Below, one piece after another: positions 56,682 through 64,000 of a stretch of DNA of 64,000 bases (its first letter is position 1; each line of letters begins with the position of its first letter). Position numbers and translations under genes: made by a program. Source of the DNA: Brooklawnia propionicigenes (GTDB taxonomy: Bacteria; Actinomycetota; Actinomycetes; Propionibacteriales; Propionibacteriaceae); contig NZ_AP028056.1 of the NCBI RefSeq assembly GCF_030297015.1, forward strand, positions 1,312,939 to 1,376,938, read 5' to 3'. The notes under the pieces are model-generated. The model saw nothing but the letters and a program-made list of their open reading frames with translations. It had not been told where the DNA came from and ran no database searches.

Positions 56682-57923
56682 TCAGAAAAGCAGGGCCAGT
56701 TCGGGTTCGCTGAGCACGGTCGAGACATCGTCGAGGAACAGTGAGCCCTGCTCGCCGTCGATCAGCTGATGGTCGAAGCTGACGGCCAGCGTGGTCACCC
56801 AGCGCGGCACGATCTGCTCATCGTCACCGCTGCCGATCACCCAGGGACGTCGCTTGATGGCGCCCATCGCCAAGATCGCCGACTCGTCCCCGTTGATGAT
56901 CGGGGTGCCCGTGTCGATACCGAAGACACCCACATTGGTGATGCTGAACGTGCCGCCCGAATAGTCGGCCGGCATCAGCCGGCCCTCACGGGCGGTGACG
57001 ACCAGCTCGTTGATGGCCCGGCACAGCTCGACCAGGTTCATCTTGTCGGCGCCCTTGATCACCGGGACGAGCAGCCCGCGCGGGGTCGCCGCAGCGATAC
57101 CGAGGTTCACCTCGTCGTGGTAGACGATCTGACCGGCCTCGCCGTCCCAGGTTGCGTTCAGCTCGGGATGCCGGGCCAGCGCCAGGCAGACCGCCTTGGC
57201 GTGCAGCAGCAGCGGCGAGACATGCAGGTCCTTGAACTCGCGACGGGTCTTGAGCCTGGCGACCAGATCCTTCGTCGCGGTGATGTCGATGGTGTTGAAC
57301 TCAGTGACATGCACATGCTTGGCCACCGACGCCGCCACATTGAGCGCGGTCGCCTTCCGGACGCCATGGATCCGCTCGGTATGTCCGAGCACGTCATCCG
57401 CGGCCGCGTGAGCGATCCCCGCGGCGGCCTCGACGTCCTCCTTGCTGACCGTGCCATTGGGCCCGGTCGGATGCACGCTGGCGAGTTTCACCCCGAGATC
57501 TCGCGCCAGCCGGCGAACCAGAGGCTTGGCGAGCACTTTGCCGACTGCGGTGGTGATCGGTCCGGGTGCTTCAGCCACGGGAGCGGCGGCCGGCGGTGCG
57601 GCGGGAGGACGCCGCCTGTTCGTCGGTTCGGGAAGCGGTCCCGATCCGACCAGATTCTGAGCTTCGGGCTCGGGCTCGGTTTCGGGCTCGCCGTCGTCGA
57701 TCTCGATGATCGGAGCGCCGACGTCCACCGAGTCGCCGACCGCAACGAGCAATCGGCGCACCGTACCGGAGACGGGACTGGGCAGCTCCACCAGCGACTT
57801 GGCGGTCTCGATCTCGACGAGGACGTCGTTGACCCGCACCTCATCGCCCTCGGAGACCAGCCATTGAGTGATCTCCGCCTCGGTCAGGCCTTCGCCGGGA
57901 TCGGGCAGCTTGAACTGGAACAT
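56682..57923 (-). CDS. 2-oxoacid dehydrogenase E2 component (lipoyl acyltransferase)
   Basis: A 413-residue acyltransferase with one N-terminal lipoyl domain (lipoyl-Lys in EIETAKSLVELPSP near residue 43), a Pro/Ala-rich linker, a peripheral subunit-binding domain (KPLVRRLARDLGVKLASVHP near 140), and a catalytic domain ending LAVSFDHQLIDGEQGSLFL with the HxxxDG motif near 386. It is third in an E1alpha-E1beta-E2 operon. The sequence is closer to branched-chain than to pyruvate enzymes, so the substrate is left open. Confidence 0.9.
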   Translation of the reverse strand: MFQFKLPDPGEGLTEAEITQWLVSEGDEVRVNDVLVEIETAKSLVELPSPVSGTVRRLLVAVGDSVDVGAPIIEIDDGEPETEPEPEAQNLVGSGPLPEPTNRRRPPAAPPAAAPVAEAPGPITTAVGKVLAKPLVRRLARDLGVKLASVHPTGPNGTVSKEDVEAAAGIAHAAADDVLGHTERIHGVRKATALNVAASVAKHVHVTEFNTIDITATKDLVARLKTRREFKDLHVSPLLLHAKAVCLALARHPELNATWDGEAGQIVYHDEVNLGIAAATPRGLLVPVIKGADKMNLVELCRAINELVVTAREGRLMPADYSGGTFSITNVGVFGIDTGTPIINGDESAILAMGAIKRRPWVIGSGDDEQIVPRWVTTLAVSFDHQLIDGEQGSLFLDDVSTVLSEPELALLF

Positions 57924-57936
57924 CTGATCGTCCTTA

Positions 57937-58950
57937 TCAGTAACCCATGGATTGATCGACGGCAGCCAGCACGCGATCGAGATTCGGCAGCCAGTCGGCC
58001 TCCAGCTTGCTGGGCGGATACGGCGTGTCGTAGCCGGTCACGCGCAGTACCGGGGATTCCATGACATAGAAGAGTTGCTCCTGCAGCCGGGCCGCGAGTT
58101 CCGCGCCGGGCCCGTAGTTACGCTGCGCCTCATGGACGACGATCGCTCGCGAGGTGTGCTCGACGCTGCGTGCAATGGTCTCGAAGTCGAGCGGCTGCAG
58201 GCTGCGCACATCGACCACCTCGACGCTGCGCCCTTCCTTCTCGGCGGCGGCCGCCGCATCCAGGCAGGTGCGCACCATCGGACCCCAGCAGATCAACGTG
58301 ACATCTGTGCCGGCCCGCGCCACCGACGCCTCGTGCAGACCCAGTGCGGGGGCATCCAGCTGCACGACACCCTTCTCGTGGTAGCGGCGCTTCGGCTCGA
58401 GGAAGATAACCGGATCGGGCGAGGCGATGGCCTGCTGGATCATCCAGTAGCCGTCGTTGGGGTTCGATGGGGTGACCACCGTCAGTCCGGGGGTGTGCGC
58501 GAAGTACGCCTCGACCGATTCGGAGTGGTTCTCGATGCTGCCGATGCCGCCGCCGTAGGGGAACCGGACGACGACCGGCAGCTGCACGCGTCCGTGTGAG
58601 CGGAAGCGCATCTTCGCCAGCTGCTGGGTGATCTGGTCGAAGCCGGGAAAGACGAATCCGTCGAACTGCAACTCGACGACCGGACGATAGCCGCGCTGCG
58701 CCATGCCGATCGCGGTGCCGATCAGGCCGGCCTCGGCCAGCGGCGAATCCAGCACCCGGTCGGGCCCGAACTGTGCCTGCAGCTTCTCTGTGACTCGGAA
58801 GACTCCACCGAGCGATCCGATGTCCTCGCCGTAGAGCAGCACCTTGTCGTCGGCACTCAGGGCAGCGCGCAGGCCCGCATTCAGCGCTTTGGCCAGCGTC
58901 AGGGTCTTGGTCGTCTGGTTCGTTTCGGCTGGGGATTGCACGACACTCAC
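57937..58950 (-). CDS. 2-oxoacid dehydrogenase E1 component beta subunit
   Basis: A 337-residue beta subunit binding thiamine diphosphate with E1alpha. Typical stretches: VLLYGEDIGSLGGVFRVTEK near residue 39, SPLAEAGLIGTAIGMAQRGY near 71, PYGGGIGSIENHSESVEAYF near 134 and DVRSLQPLDFETIARSV near 250. The frame is open further upstream, but the GTG at 58950 overlaps the E1alpha stop (GTGA) and gives the family start VSVVQSPAET. Acts with E2 downstream. Confidence 0.92.
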   Translation of the reverse strand: MSVVQSPAETNQTTKTLTLAKALNAGLRAALSADDKVLLYGEDIGSLGGVFRVTEKLQAQFGPDRVLDSPLAEAGLIGTAIGMAQRGYRPVVELQFDGFVFPGFDQITQQLAKMRFRSHGRVQLPVVVRFPYGGGIGSIENHSESVEAYFAHTPGLTVVTPSNPNDGYWMIQQAIASPDPVIFLEPKRRYHEKGVVQLDAPALGLHEASVARAGTDVTLICWGPMVRTCLDAAAAAEKEGRSVEVVDVRSLQPLDFETIARSVEHTSRAIVVHEAQRNYGPGAELAARLQEQLFYVMESPVLRVTGYDTPYPPSKLEADWLPNLDRVLAAVDQSMGY

Positions 58951-60101
58951 CGGGCAGCCGCCTCGCTCACGATCTGAGCGCGCTGGGCCACCAGGTCGGC
59001 GGTGGGACGGGCGTACACCCGATCGAAGATGTCTTCGAGCTTGGGGTCGTGGACCTTGTGGACCGCCTCGCGCACCTGTTCGCCGAAGGCCTCCGCCTCC
59101 TGATCCAGGCGGGCCTGCCGGCCATCGTCCCAGACGCCTTCGGCGCGGAGCCAGGTCTCGGCACGGGTCAGCGGGTCGCGGGACTGCCATTGGATGGTCT
59201 CGTCCTTGTCGCGGTACTTCGTGGGGTCGTCGCTGGTGGTGTGGGCGCCCATCCGATAGGTGTAGGCCTCAATGAAGCTCGGGCCCTGCCCTGCCCTGGC
59301 CCGCTCCAGCGCCCAGGTCGTGGCTGCGTGGACGGCGAGGACGTCATTGCCGTCGACTCGCACGCTCGGGATGCCGAATCCCCAGGCTCGCTGGTAGAGC
59401 GGGACAGGTGACTGCCGCTCGACGGGCTCGCTGATCGCCCATTGGTTGTTGACGCACAAGAAGACGGCGGGCGCCTGGTAGGCGGCGGCGAAGATGTAGG
59501 CCTCGTTGACGTCGCCTTCGCTGATGGCGCCGTCGCCGTGGATAATCAGGCTGACGCCGTCGTCGGCCTGCGGATCGGCCTGGCGGTCACGGGCCTGGCC
59601 CATCGCGTAGCCGACACCGTGCAGCGTATGGCCGCCGATCACCATGTTGAGGTGATGGAAGCGCACCTGCTCGGCATCCCAGTCGCCGGATTCCTGCCCG
59701 GTGAAGATGCCCAGCAGGCGCTCGATCGGCAGCCCCATCAGCATCGCCAGGCCGTGTTCCCGATGACTGGGAAAGACGTGGTCGAAGCGGCCGAGTGCGG
59801 CGTGGACACCGACCTGAATGGCTTCCTGGCCGAGTAGGGGTGCCCACAAGCTGAGCTGGCCCTTGCGCTGCAGTGCGGTGCTCTCGGTATCGAAACGCCT
59901 GATCAGCACCATGTCTCGAAGCATCCGGGCGGCCTGGGCCGCAGTCAGCGCCGGCACGAAATCGGGGTCTTGGACGAGGGTTCCGTCCTCACCGAGCAGC
60001 TGCACCGTGGGCACCTCGACTGGCTGCGCGGGCTGGAAGCGTCCCGGCGTGGCAGTGAGTTGACCGGTTAGCCCTCCGACAGACATCGCAGCGTTCACCA
60101 T
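58947..60101 (-). CDS. 2-oxoacid dehydrogenase E1 component alpha subunit
   Basis: A 384-residue E1alpha. The ThDP motif is IIHGDGAISEGDVNEAYIFA near residue 200 (GDG...N), with VFLCVNNQWAISEPVERQ near 221 and YRMGAHTTSDDPTKYR near 282. The start ATG 60101 follows CAGGAGG by 3 nt and gives MVNAAMSVGG; a longer frame begins at 60131. Two operator-like palindromes precede it. Branched-chain or pyruvate specificity is not resolved by the sequence alone. Confidence 0.92.
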   Translation of the reverse strand: MVNAAMSVGGLTGQLTATPGRFQPAQPVEVPTVQLLGEDGTLVQDPDFVPALTAAQAARMLRDMVLIRRFDTESTALQRKGQLSLWAPLLGQEAIQVGVHAALGRFDHVFPSHREHGLAMLMGLPIERLLGIFTGQESGDWDAEQVRFHHLNMVIGGHTLHGVGYAMGQARDRQADPQADDGVSLIIHGDGAISEGDVNEAYIFAAAYQAPAVFLCVNNQWAISEPVERQSPVPLYQRAWGFGIPSVRVDGNDVLAVHAATTWALERARAGQGPSFIEAYTYRMGAHTTSDDPTKYRDKDETIQWQSRDPLTRAETWLRAEGVWDDGRQARLDQEAEAFGEQVREAVHKVHDPKLEDIFDRVYARPTADLVAQRAQIVSEAAAR

Positions 60102-60130
60102 GGCCTCCTGGCGTCGTCCATTTCGTCGCA

Positions 60131-60181
60131 ACCTACTGAACCGTAGGTTTGTCGCCAGTTACAGGTTACCCAACCGTAGGT
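60131..60181 (-). promoter_or_regulatory. Paired operator-like repeats upstream of the E1alpha-E1beta-E2 operon
   Basis: ACCTACTGAACCGTAGGT (60131-60148) is a palindrome with ACCTAC/GTAGGT arms; GGTTACCCAACCGTAGGT (60164-60181) repeats the right half exactly (AACCGTAGGT) 33 bp away. Two sites at three helical turns suggest a dimeric regulator, plausibly of the TetR type. They lie 30-80 bp upstream of the start. Confidence 0.6.
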
Positions 60182-60257
60182 TTCTTCGGGAATCCTCAGC
60201 CGTACTGAACTGGGCCGCGCCTTTTGTGCGGTTTCTACAACGAATGGGGAGCCAGGG

Positions 60258-61256
60258 TCACTCGCCCAAGGTGGCGACCATCACCGCCTTGATGGTGTGC
60301 ATCCGGTTGCCGGCCTCGTCGAAGATGATGTCGGCGTTGGCCTCGAAGACCTCATCGGTGATCTCCAGGGCATCCATGCCGGTCATCTCGTAGACCTGGC
60401 GTCCCACCGAGGTGCCGAGATCGTGGAATGCCGGCAGGCAGTGCATCACCTTGACGTCACGGTTGCCGGTCAGCTTCAGCAGGGCCGCGTTGACCTGGTA
60501 GTCACGCAGCGCTGCGATGCGCGAGGCCCAGACGTCCTTGGGCTCTCCCATCGAGACCCAGACGTCGGTGCAGATGATGTCGGCCCCCTTCACGCCGGCC
60601 GCGACGTCGTCGGTGATGGTGATCTGCGCACCGGAGTCGGCAGCCAACCGCAGCGCCTCGCCGACCACGGCCTCCCCCGGCTGGAATGCCTCGGGGGCGA
60701 CGATGCGCACGTCCGAGCCCATCAGCGCGCTGGAGACCAGGATCGAGTTACCCATGTTGTAGCGGGCATCGCCGACATAGGCGATCGAGACCTGGTCGAG
60801 ATCGCGTCCGAGATATTCGCGGATCGTCAACTGGTCGGCCAGCATCTGGGTGGGATGCCACTCGTTGGTCAATCCGTTCCAGACCGGCACGCCCGCGTAG
60901 CGGGCCAGAGTCTCGACGCGTTCCTGCTCGAAACCGCGGTACTCGATGCCGTCGTACATCTTGCCCAGCACTCGGGCGGTGTCGGCCACCGACTCCTTAT
61001 GACCCAGCTGCGAACCGGACGGATCGAGATAGGTGCAGTGCGCACCCTGGTCATGCGCGGCCACCTCGAACGCACAGCGCGTCCGGGTCGAGGTCTTCTC
61101 GAAGATCAGCACGATATTGCGTCCGACGAGCCGCTGAGGTTCGCGCCGCTCACGTTTGGCCTGCTTGAGCTCGGCAGACAGGTCGAGCAGATAGGCCCAC
61201 TCGTCGCGGGTGAAGTCGAGTTCGGCGAGGAAATGACGCGCATGCAAGTCCGGCAT
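60258..61256 (-). CDS. argF: Ornithine carbamoyltransferase
   Basis: A 332-residue enzyme making citrulline from ornithine and carbamoyl phosphate. [20 protein letters not shown] near residue 54 is the carbamoyl-phosphate site, [20 protein letters not shown] near 126 and [13 protein letters not shown] near 268 the Cys-containing ornithine loop. The frame is open for about 360 codons upstream, over the S51 peptidase gene; the true start ATG 61256 gives [10 protein letters not shown]. Anabolic argF or catabolic arcB cannot be told apart here because no other arginine genes are nearby. Confidence 0.92.
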   Translation of the reverse strand: MPDLHARHFLAELDFTRDEWAYLLDLSAELKQAKRERREPQRLVGRNIVLIFEKTSTRTRCAFEVAAHDQGAHCTYLDPSGSQLGHKESVADTARVLGKMYDGIEYRGFEQERVETLARYAGVPVWNGLTNEWHPTQMLADQLTIREYLGRDLDQVSIAYVGDARYNMGNSILVSSALMGSDVRIVAPEAFQPGEAVVGEALRLAADSGAQITITDDVAAGVKGADIICTDVWVSMGEPKDVWASRIAALRDYQVNAALLKLTGNRDVKVMHCLPAFHDLGTSVGRQVYEMTGMDALEITDEVFEANADIIFDEAGNRMHTIKAVMVATLGE

Positions 61257-61343
61257 GCCGGAAAGCCTAATGCCTGGCCAATCGAAGCAGCGCTGACTGC
61301 CGCCATCGGCACCGTCGGCGGGACCCACGGTTAGGCTGGATGC

Positions 61344-62084
61344 ATGACGCTGTATCTGGTGGGTGGAGGTCCTTCGCAAGCGCTCGCGCCGGTACTCGAC
61401 GCTTTCGTCGAGGAGGTTCGTGCCCGCGGCAAGAGGGTCGCCATTGCGCTGCTCGGTTCGGCCGAGGAGTCCGCAGCGGTCCTCGACGCCTATGCCGATC
61501 CCATTACCTCGCGTTTTCCCGGCGCGCTGATCGAGCCGATCTGGCTGACCGACGAGGACGAGGGCCCGATCGAATGGCCGGCCGACCCGGAGAATCTGGC
61601 CGGCCTGGTGGTGGGCGGCGGCTGGACGCCCGGCTATCTTGAGGCGCTGACCGGTTGGCGCGAGATGATCTCGACCCTGCTGCGCCGCGGCGTCCCCTAT
61701 TTGGGCTGGTCGGCAGGCGCCATGGTGGTCGGCCGGCACGCCATCGTGGGTGGCTGGCAACACCGCGGACGGCAGGTCGTGCCCGAGATCGTCGGCGAGG
61801 GGTCGACCGAACTCGATATCCGTGATGGCCTGGCGCTGATCGGACCGAGCATCGAGACCCACGCCGACACCCAGTACCTGCTCGGCCGCGCGCTCGCCGC
61901 CTTGCAGACCGGACCGATGCGTTCGATCGCCGCGATCGACGAGGAGACCGCTTTGGTGGTCGACGTCACGTCCGGACGCAGCAAGGTTCTGGGACGCGGC
62001 CGGGTCACCTGGGTGAGCGCTGATGGCGACCGATTCGTCGTCCGCTTCGAGCCGCGCGATTCCCAGCCCGCGGACGAGTCCTGA
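61344..62084 (+). CDS. Peptidase S51-type (glutamine amidotransferase-like) protein
   Basis: A 246-residue protein. The nucleophile elbow is [15 protein letters not shown] near residue 117 (Gly-x-Ser-Ala-Gly), and [16 protein letters not shown] near 88 is the oxyanion strand, as in peptidase E and cyanophycinase-like S51 enzymes. The catalytic His may be in [11 protein letters not shown] near 172. Substrate unknown. Starts 87 bp from the divergent argF. Confidence 0.8.
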   Translation: MTLYLVGGGPSQALAPVLDAFVEEVRARGKRVAIALLGSAEESAAVLDAYADPITSRFPGALIEPIWLTDEDEGPIEWPADPENLAGLVVGGGWTPGYLEALTGWREMISTLLRRGVPYLGWSAGAMVVGRHAIVGGWQHRGRQVVPEIVGEGSTELDIRDGLALIGPSIETHADTQYLLGRALAALQTGPMRSIAAIDEETALVVDVTSGRSKVLGRGRVTWVSADGDRFVVRFEPRDSQPADES

Positions 62085-62117
62085 GACCCTCGAACCCGCC
62101 ACAGCGGAAGTAATTGA

Positions 62118-62825
62118 ATGTGGCAGTCTATGAGTATGCATATCCTTGTGGTTGATGACGATCAGGCTGTTCGCGACTCCCTGGCTCGTTCGCTGCAATA
62201 CGGCAGCGGCTACGAGGTCAGCACCGCCGAGGACGGCCTGGAGGCTCTCGCCAAGCTCTCGTCCACCCGCCCCGATGCTGTCGTGATGGACGTCATGATG
62301 CCCCGGCTCGACGGCCTGGAAACCACCCGAATGCTGCGCCAATCCGGCAACGATGTGCCGATCCTCATCCTGACGGCCCGCGACGCCGTCGGGGACCGGG
62401 TCGACGGCCTGGATGCCGGGGCCGACGACTACATGGTCAAGCCCTTCTCCCTCGAAGAGCTCACCGCCAGAATCCGGGCGCTGACCCGGCGCTCGCGTCC
62501 CGAATCGGATGCCACCCCCGAGACTCTGGTTTTCGATGATCTGCGGATGGACACCTCCTCACGCGAGGTGACCCGGCGAGGACGACGGATCAGCCTGACC
62601 CGTACCGAGTTCGCCCTGCTGCAGACCTTCATGGAGCATCCGCGCCATGTGCTGGAGCGCAGTTGGTTGCTCAATGAGGTCTGGGGCTTCGACTTCCCGA
62701 CGACGGCGAACTCGCTCGAGGTCTACATCGGATACCTCCGCCGGAAGACCGAGCAGGAAGGTGAGCCCCGCCTGATTCACACCGTGCGCGGGGTCGGCTA
62801 TGTCCTGCGCGAAACTGCCCCGTGA
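62118..62825 (+). CDS. Two-component response regulator (OmpR/MprA-like)
   Basis: A 235-residue regulator. Receiver domain with [20 protein letters not shown], the phosphorylated Asp in [13 protein letters not shown] near residue 56, Thr in ILTARD near 86 and Lys in MVKPF; then an OmpR-type winged helix with [20 protein letters not shown] near 165 and [11 protein letters not shown] near 200. The start at 62118 is supported by GGAAG 7 nt upstream; ATG 62130 or 62136 is also possible. Overlaps the histidine kinase start (GTGA). Confidence 0.92.
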   Translation: MWQSMSMHILVVDDDQAVRDSLARSLQYGSGYEVSTAEDGLEALAKLSSTRPDAVVMDVMMPRLDGLETTRMLRQSGNDVPILILTARDAVGDRVDGLDAGADDYMVKPFSLEELTARIRALTRRSRPESDATPETLVFDDLRMDTSSREVTRRGRRISLTRTEFALLQTFMEHPRHVLERSWLLNEVWGFDFPTTANSLEVYIGYLRRKTEQEGEPRLIHTVRGVGYVLRETAP

Positions 62826-64000
62826 TCCGCCGGCTCCACGATCTGCTGCGGCACCAGGAGCGCAACTCGCTGCAGATGCGGCTGGCCTATCTCACCGCCA
62901 TCGGCGTTGCCCTGTCCGCCTTCTGCATCGGCATGGCCACCTACTTCACTGCGCGCAGCTCGATGTACAGCCAGCTCGACCAGGAACTCCTCGAGGTAGC
63001 CAGCTACGCGTCCGGGCCGATCAGCACCGATGTCGAGGGCCTCGGCGGAGTGAACGCGTCCGCCTTGCAGGCCACGAACATCACCATTCTGCTGGTGCGC
63101 GCCGACGGGGCAGTGACGCGCGTGCAGGGCATGAGCGACAACATCGACCCGGGCTATGAGGAAATCGCGATCGCCCGAACCCAGCTGGGCAGTTCGACGC
63201 GTTCGGTCGTCGGCACCGACGAGATGCCCTATCGCGTGGTGGCAGTGCCGTTGAGTACCGAATCCGGACGCTACGCGATCGTGCTGGCACGTCCGCTCGA
63301 GCCCACCTTGGCCACCTTGCGCGACGTCGGGACGCTGGTCGCGATCGCCGGGGCGTCGCTGGTCGTGCTCAGCGCGGTGATGGGCTATATCACCGGACGC
63401 CGGTTGATGGCCCCGCTGCGCGAGTTGTCCGGAGCCGTCACCCGGGTCTCCGAGACCGATGAACTGGCCCCACTCAGCCTGGTCGGCAGGACCGGCATCT
63501 ACACCGCAGATGAGATCGGCGATCTGTCCCGCAGCTTCGACACCATGATGCACTCGCTGGCGAGTTCTCGTGACCGGCAGCGCAGACTCATCGCCGACGC
63601 CGGGCACGAGTTGCGCACACCGCTGACCTCGATGCGCACCAACATCGAATTGCTGGTTGCGGACGAGAAGTCCGGCATGCTGCCGGCCGGCGCGCGCGCC
63701 GAAATCCTGACTGATGTCGCGGCTCAGCTCGGTGAGTTCACCTCGCTGGTCGGTGACCTGGTGCAGCTGAGCCGCGACGACATGGTGACGCCGAGCCCCG
63801 AGCCGCTCGACTTCGCAGATGTGGTGGCCTCAGCGGTGGAACGAGCCAAACGCCGCGGACCGAACCTGAACTTCGACGTCACCTTGGAGCCCCATTTCAT
63901 CGTCGGCGAGCCCGACACCTTGGAACGCGCGGTGACCAACCTGCTCGACAATGCCGTGAAATTCTCCCCCGAAAACGGCACCGTGCACATCCGGATGGCT
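62822..64000 (+). CDS. Sensor histidine kinase (MprB-like), partial at right edge
   Basis: 393 residues are present and the frame is open at the window end. Two membrane helices flank a periplasmic sensor: about 20-45 ([20 protein letters not shown]) and 165-190 ([18 protein letters not shown]). HAMP-like linker follows, then the phospho-His in [20 protein letters not shown] near 262 and the N-box [14 protein letters not shown] near 377. The start is GTG 62822 overlapping the response regulator stop. The DHp motif DAGHELRTP is typical of the MprB group. Confidence 0.9.
   Translation, partial: MIRRLHDLLRHQERNSLQMRLAYLTAIGVALSAFCIGMATYFTARSSMYSQLDQELLEVASYASGPISTDVEGLGGVNASALQATNITILLVRADGAVTRVQGMSDNIDPGYEEIAIARTQLGSSTRSVVGTDEMPYRVVAVPLSTESGRYAIVLARPLEPTLATLRDVGTLVAIAGASLVVLSAVMGYITGRRLMAPLRELSGAVTRVSETDELAPLSLVGRTGIYTADEIGDLSRSFDTMMHSLASSRDRQRRLIADAGHELRTPLTSMRTNIELLVADEKSGMLPAGARAEILTDVAAQLGEFTSLVGDLVQLSRDDMVTPSPEPLDFADVVASAVERAKRRGPNLNFDVTLEPHFIVGEPDTLERAVTNLLDNAVKFSPENGTVHIRMA

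Noticed and set aside
60258-62342. Ornithine carbamoyltransferase as a 694-residue fusion
   Set aside because: The upstream 360 codons are antisense to the S51 peptidase gene; the family start is MPDLHARHF at 61256.

Overview
The window is a 64 kb stretch of a high-GC actinobacterial chromosome, most likely from the Propionibacteriaceae (inference from gene content, not a database match). Gene density is high, GTG starts and 1-4 bp overlaps are common, and several genes lack a Shine-Dalgarno and look leaderless. Cytochrome bd (cydABDC), pyruvate:ferredoxin oxidoreductase with a ferredoxin-type NAD(P)H oxidoreductase, pyruvate oxidase, citrate synthase and a 2-oxoacid dehydrogenase suggest a facultative anaerobe or microaerophile. 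No rRNA, tRNA, CRISPR array or prophage was seen.

Layout. 1-1675: biotin ECF transporter (bioN partial, bioM, bioY) with two BioQ-type boxes. 1793-7719: cydABDC, followed by a long inverted repeat at 7746-7813. 7885-10581: small metabolic and repair genes, including a Nei-type glycosylase and a thiamine-binding protein. 10905-17429: an electron-transfer operon (flavin/Fe-S oxidoreductase, nifJ, DHOD-like) ending in a strong terminator. 17534-20390: copper operon csoR-copZ-copA with a CsoR operator. 21025-27118: arabinose locus (lacI-type regulator and epimerase divergent from araB-araD-araA) with LacI-type operators. 27283-30324: poxB and a corA transporter preceded by a previously unannotated 10-codon leader peptide. 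30347-32095: a cluster of DnaA-box-like sites in front of dnaB. 33994-38767: alkyltransferase-like protein, FKBP, a complete AmmeMemoRadiSam trio, thioredoxin and apbE. 38667-40917: two adjacent insertion sequences (IS5 and IS630 families). 40920-43075: FMN-binding lipoprotein, ABC ATPase and a chimeric permease under a DtxR/IdeR-like box. 43118-57923: housekeeping genes (beta-CASP nuclease, serS, lipid kinase, pheA, Fpg, SOS-type DUF222/HNH gene, aat, gltA, alr). 56682-60181: 2-oxoacid dehydrogenase E1alpha-E1beta-E2 with paired operators. 60258-64000: ornithine carbamoyltransferase, an S51 peptidase and an MprAB-like two-component system whose kinase runs off the end.

How the parts fit. The most unusual region is 37.7-43.1 kb. 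An ABC ATPase, an FMN-carrying lipoprotein and the flavin transferase ApbE were once one translationally coupled operon. The operon has been split by two IS elements, and its permease looks like an FTR1 iron-permease N-terminal domain joined to an FtsX C-terminal domain. A DtxR-like site in front suggests iron control. The second notable element is the corA leader: a maximal ribosome-binding site is sequestered by the Pro-Pro codons of the short peptide it drives, recalling proline-rich Mg2+ leader peptides of enterobacteria but not homologous by any evidence here.
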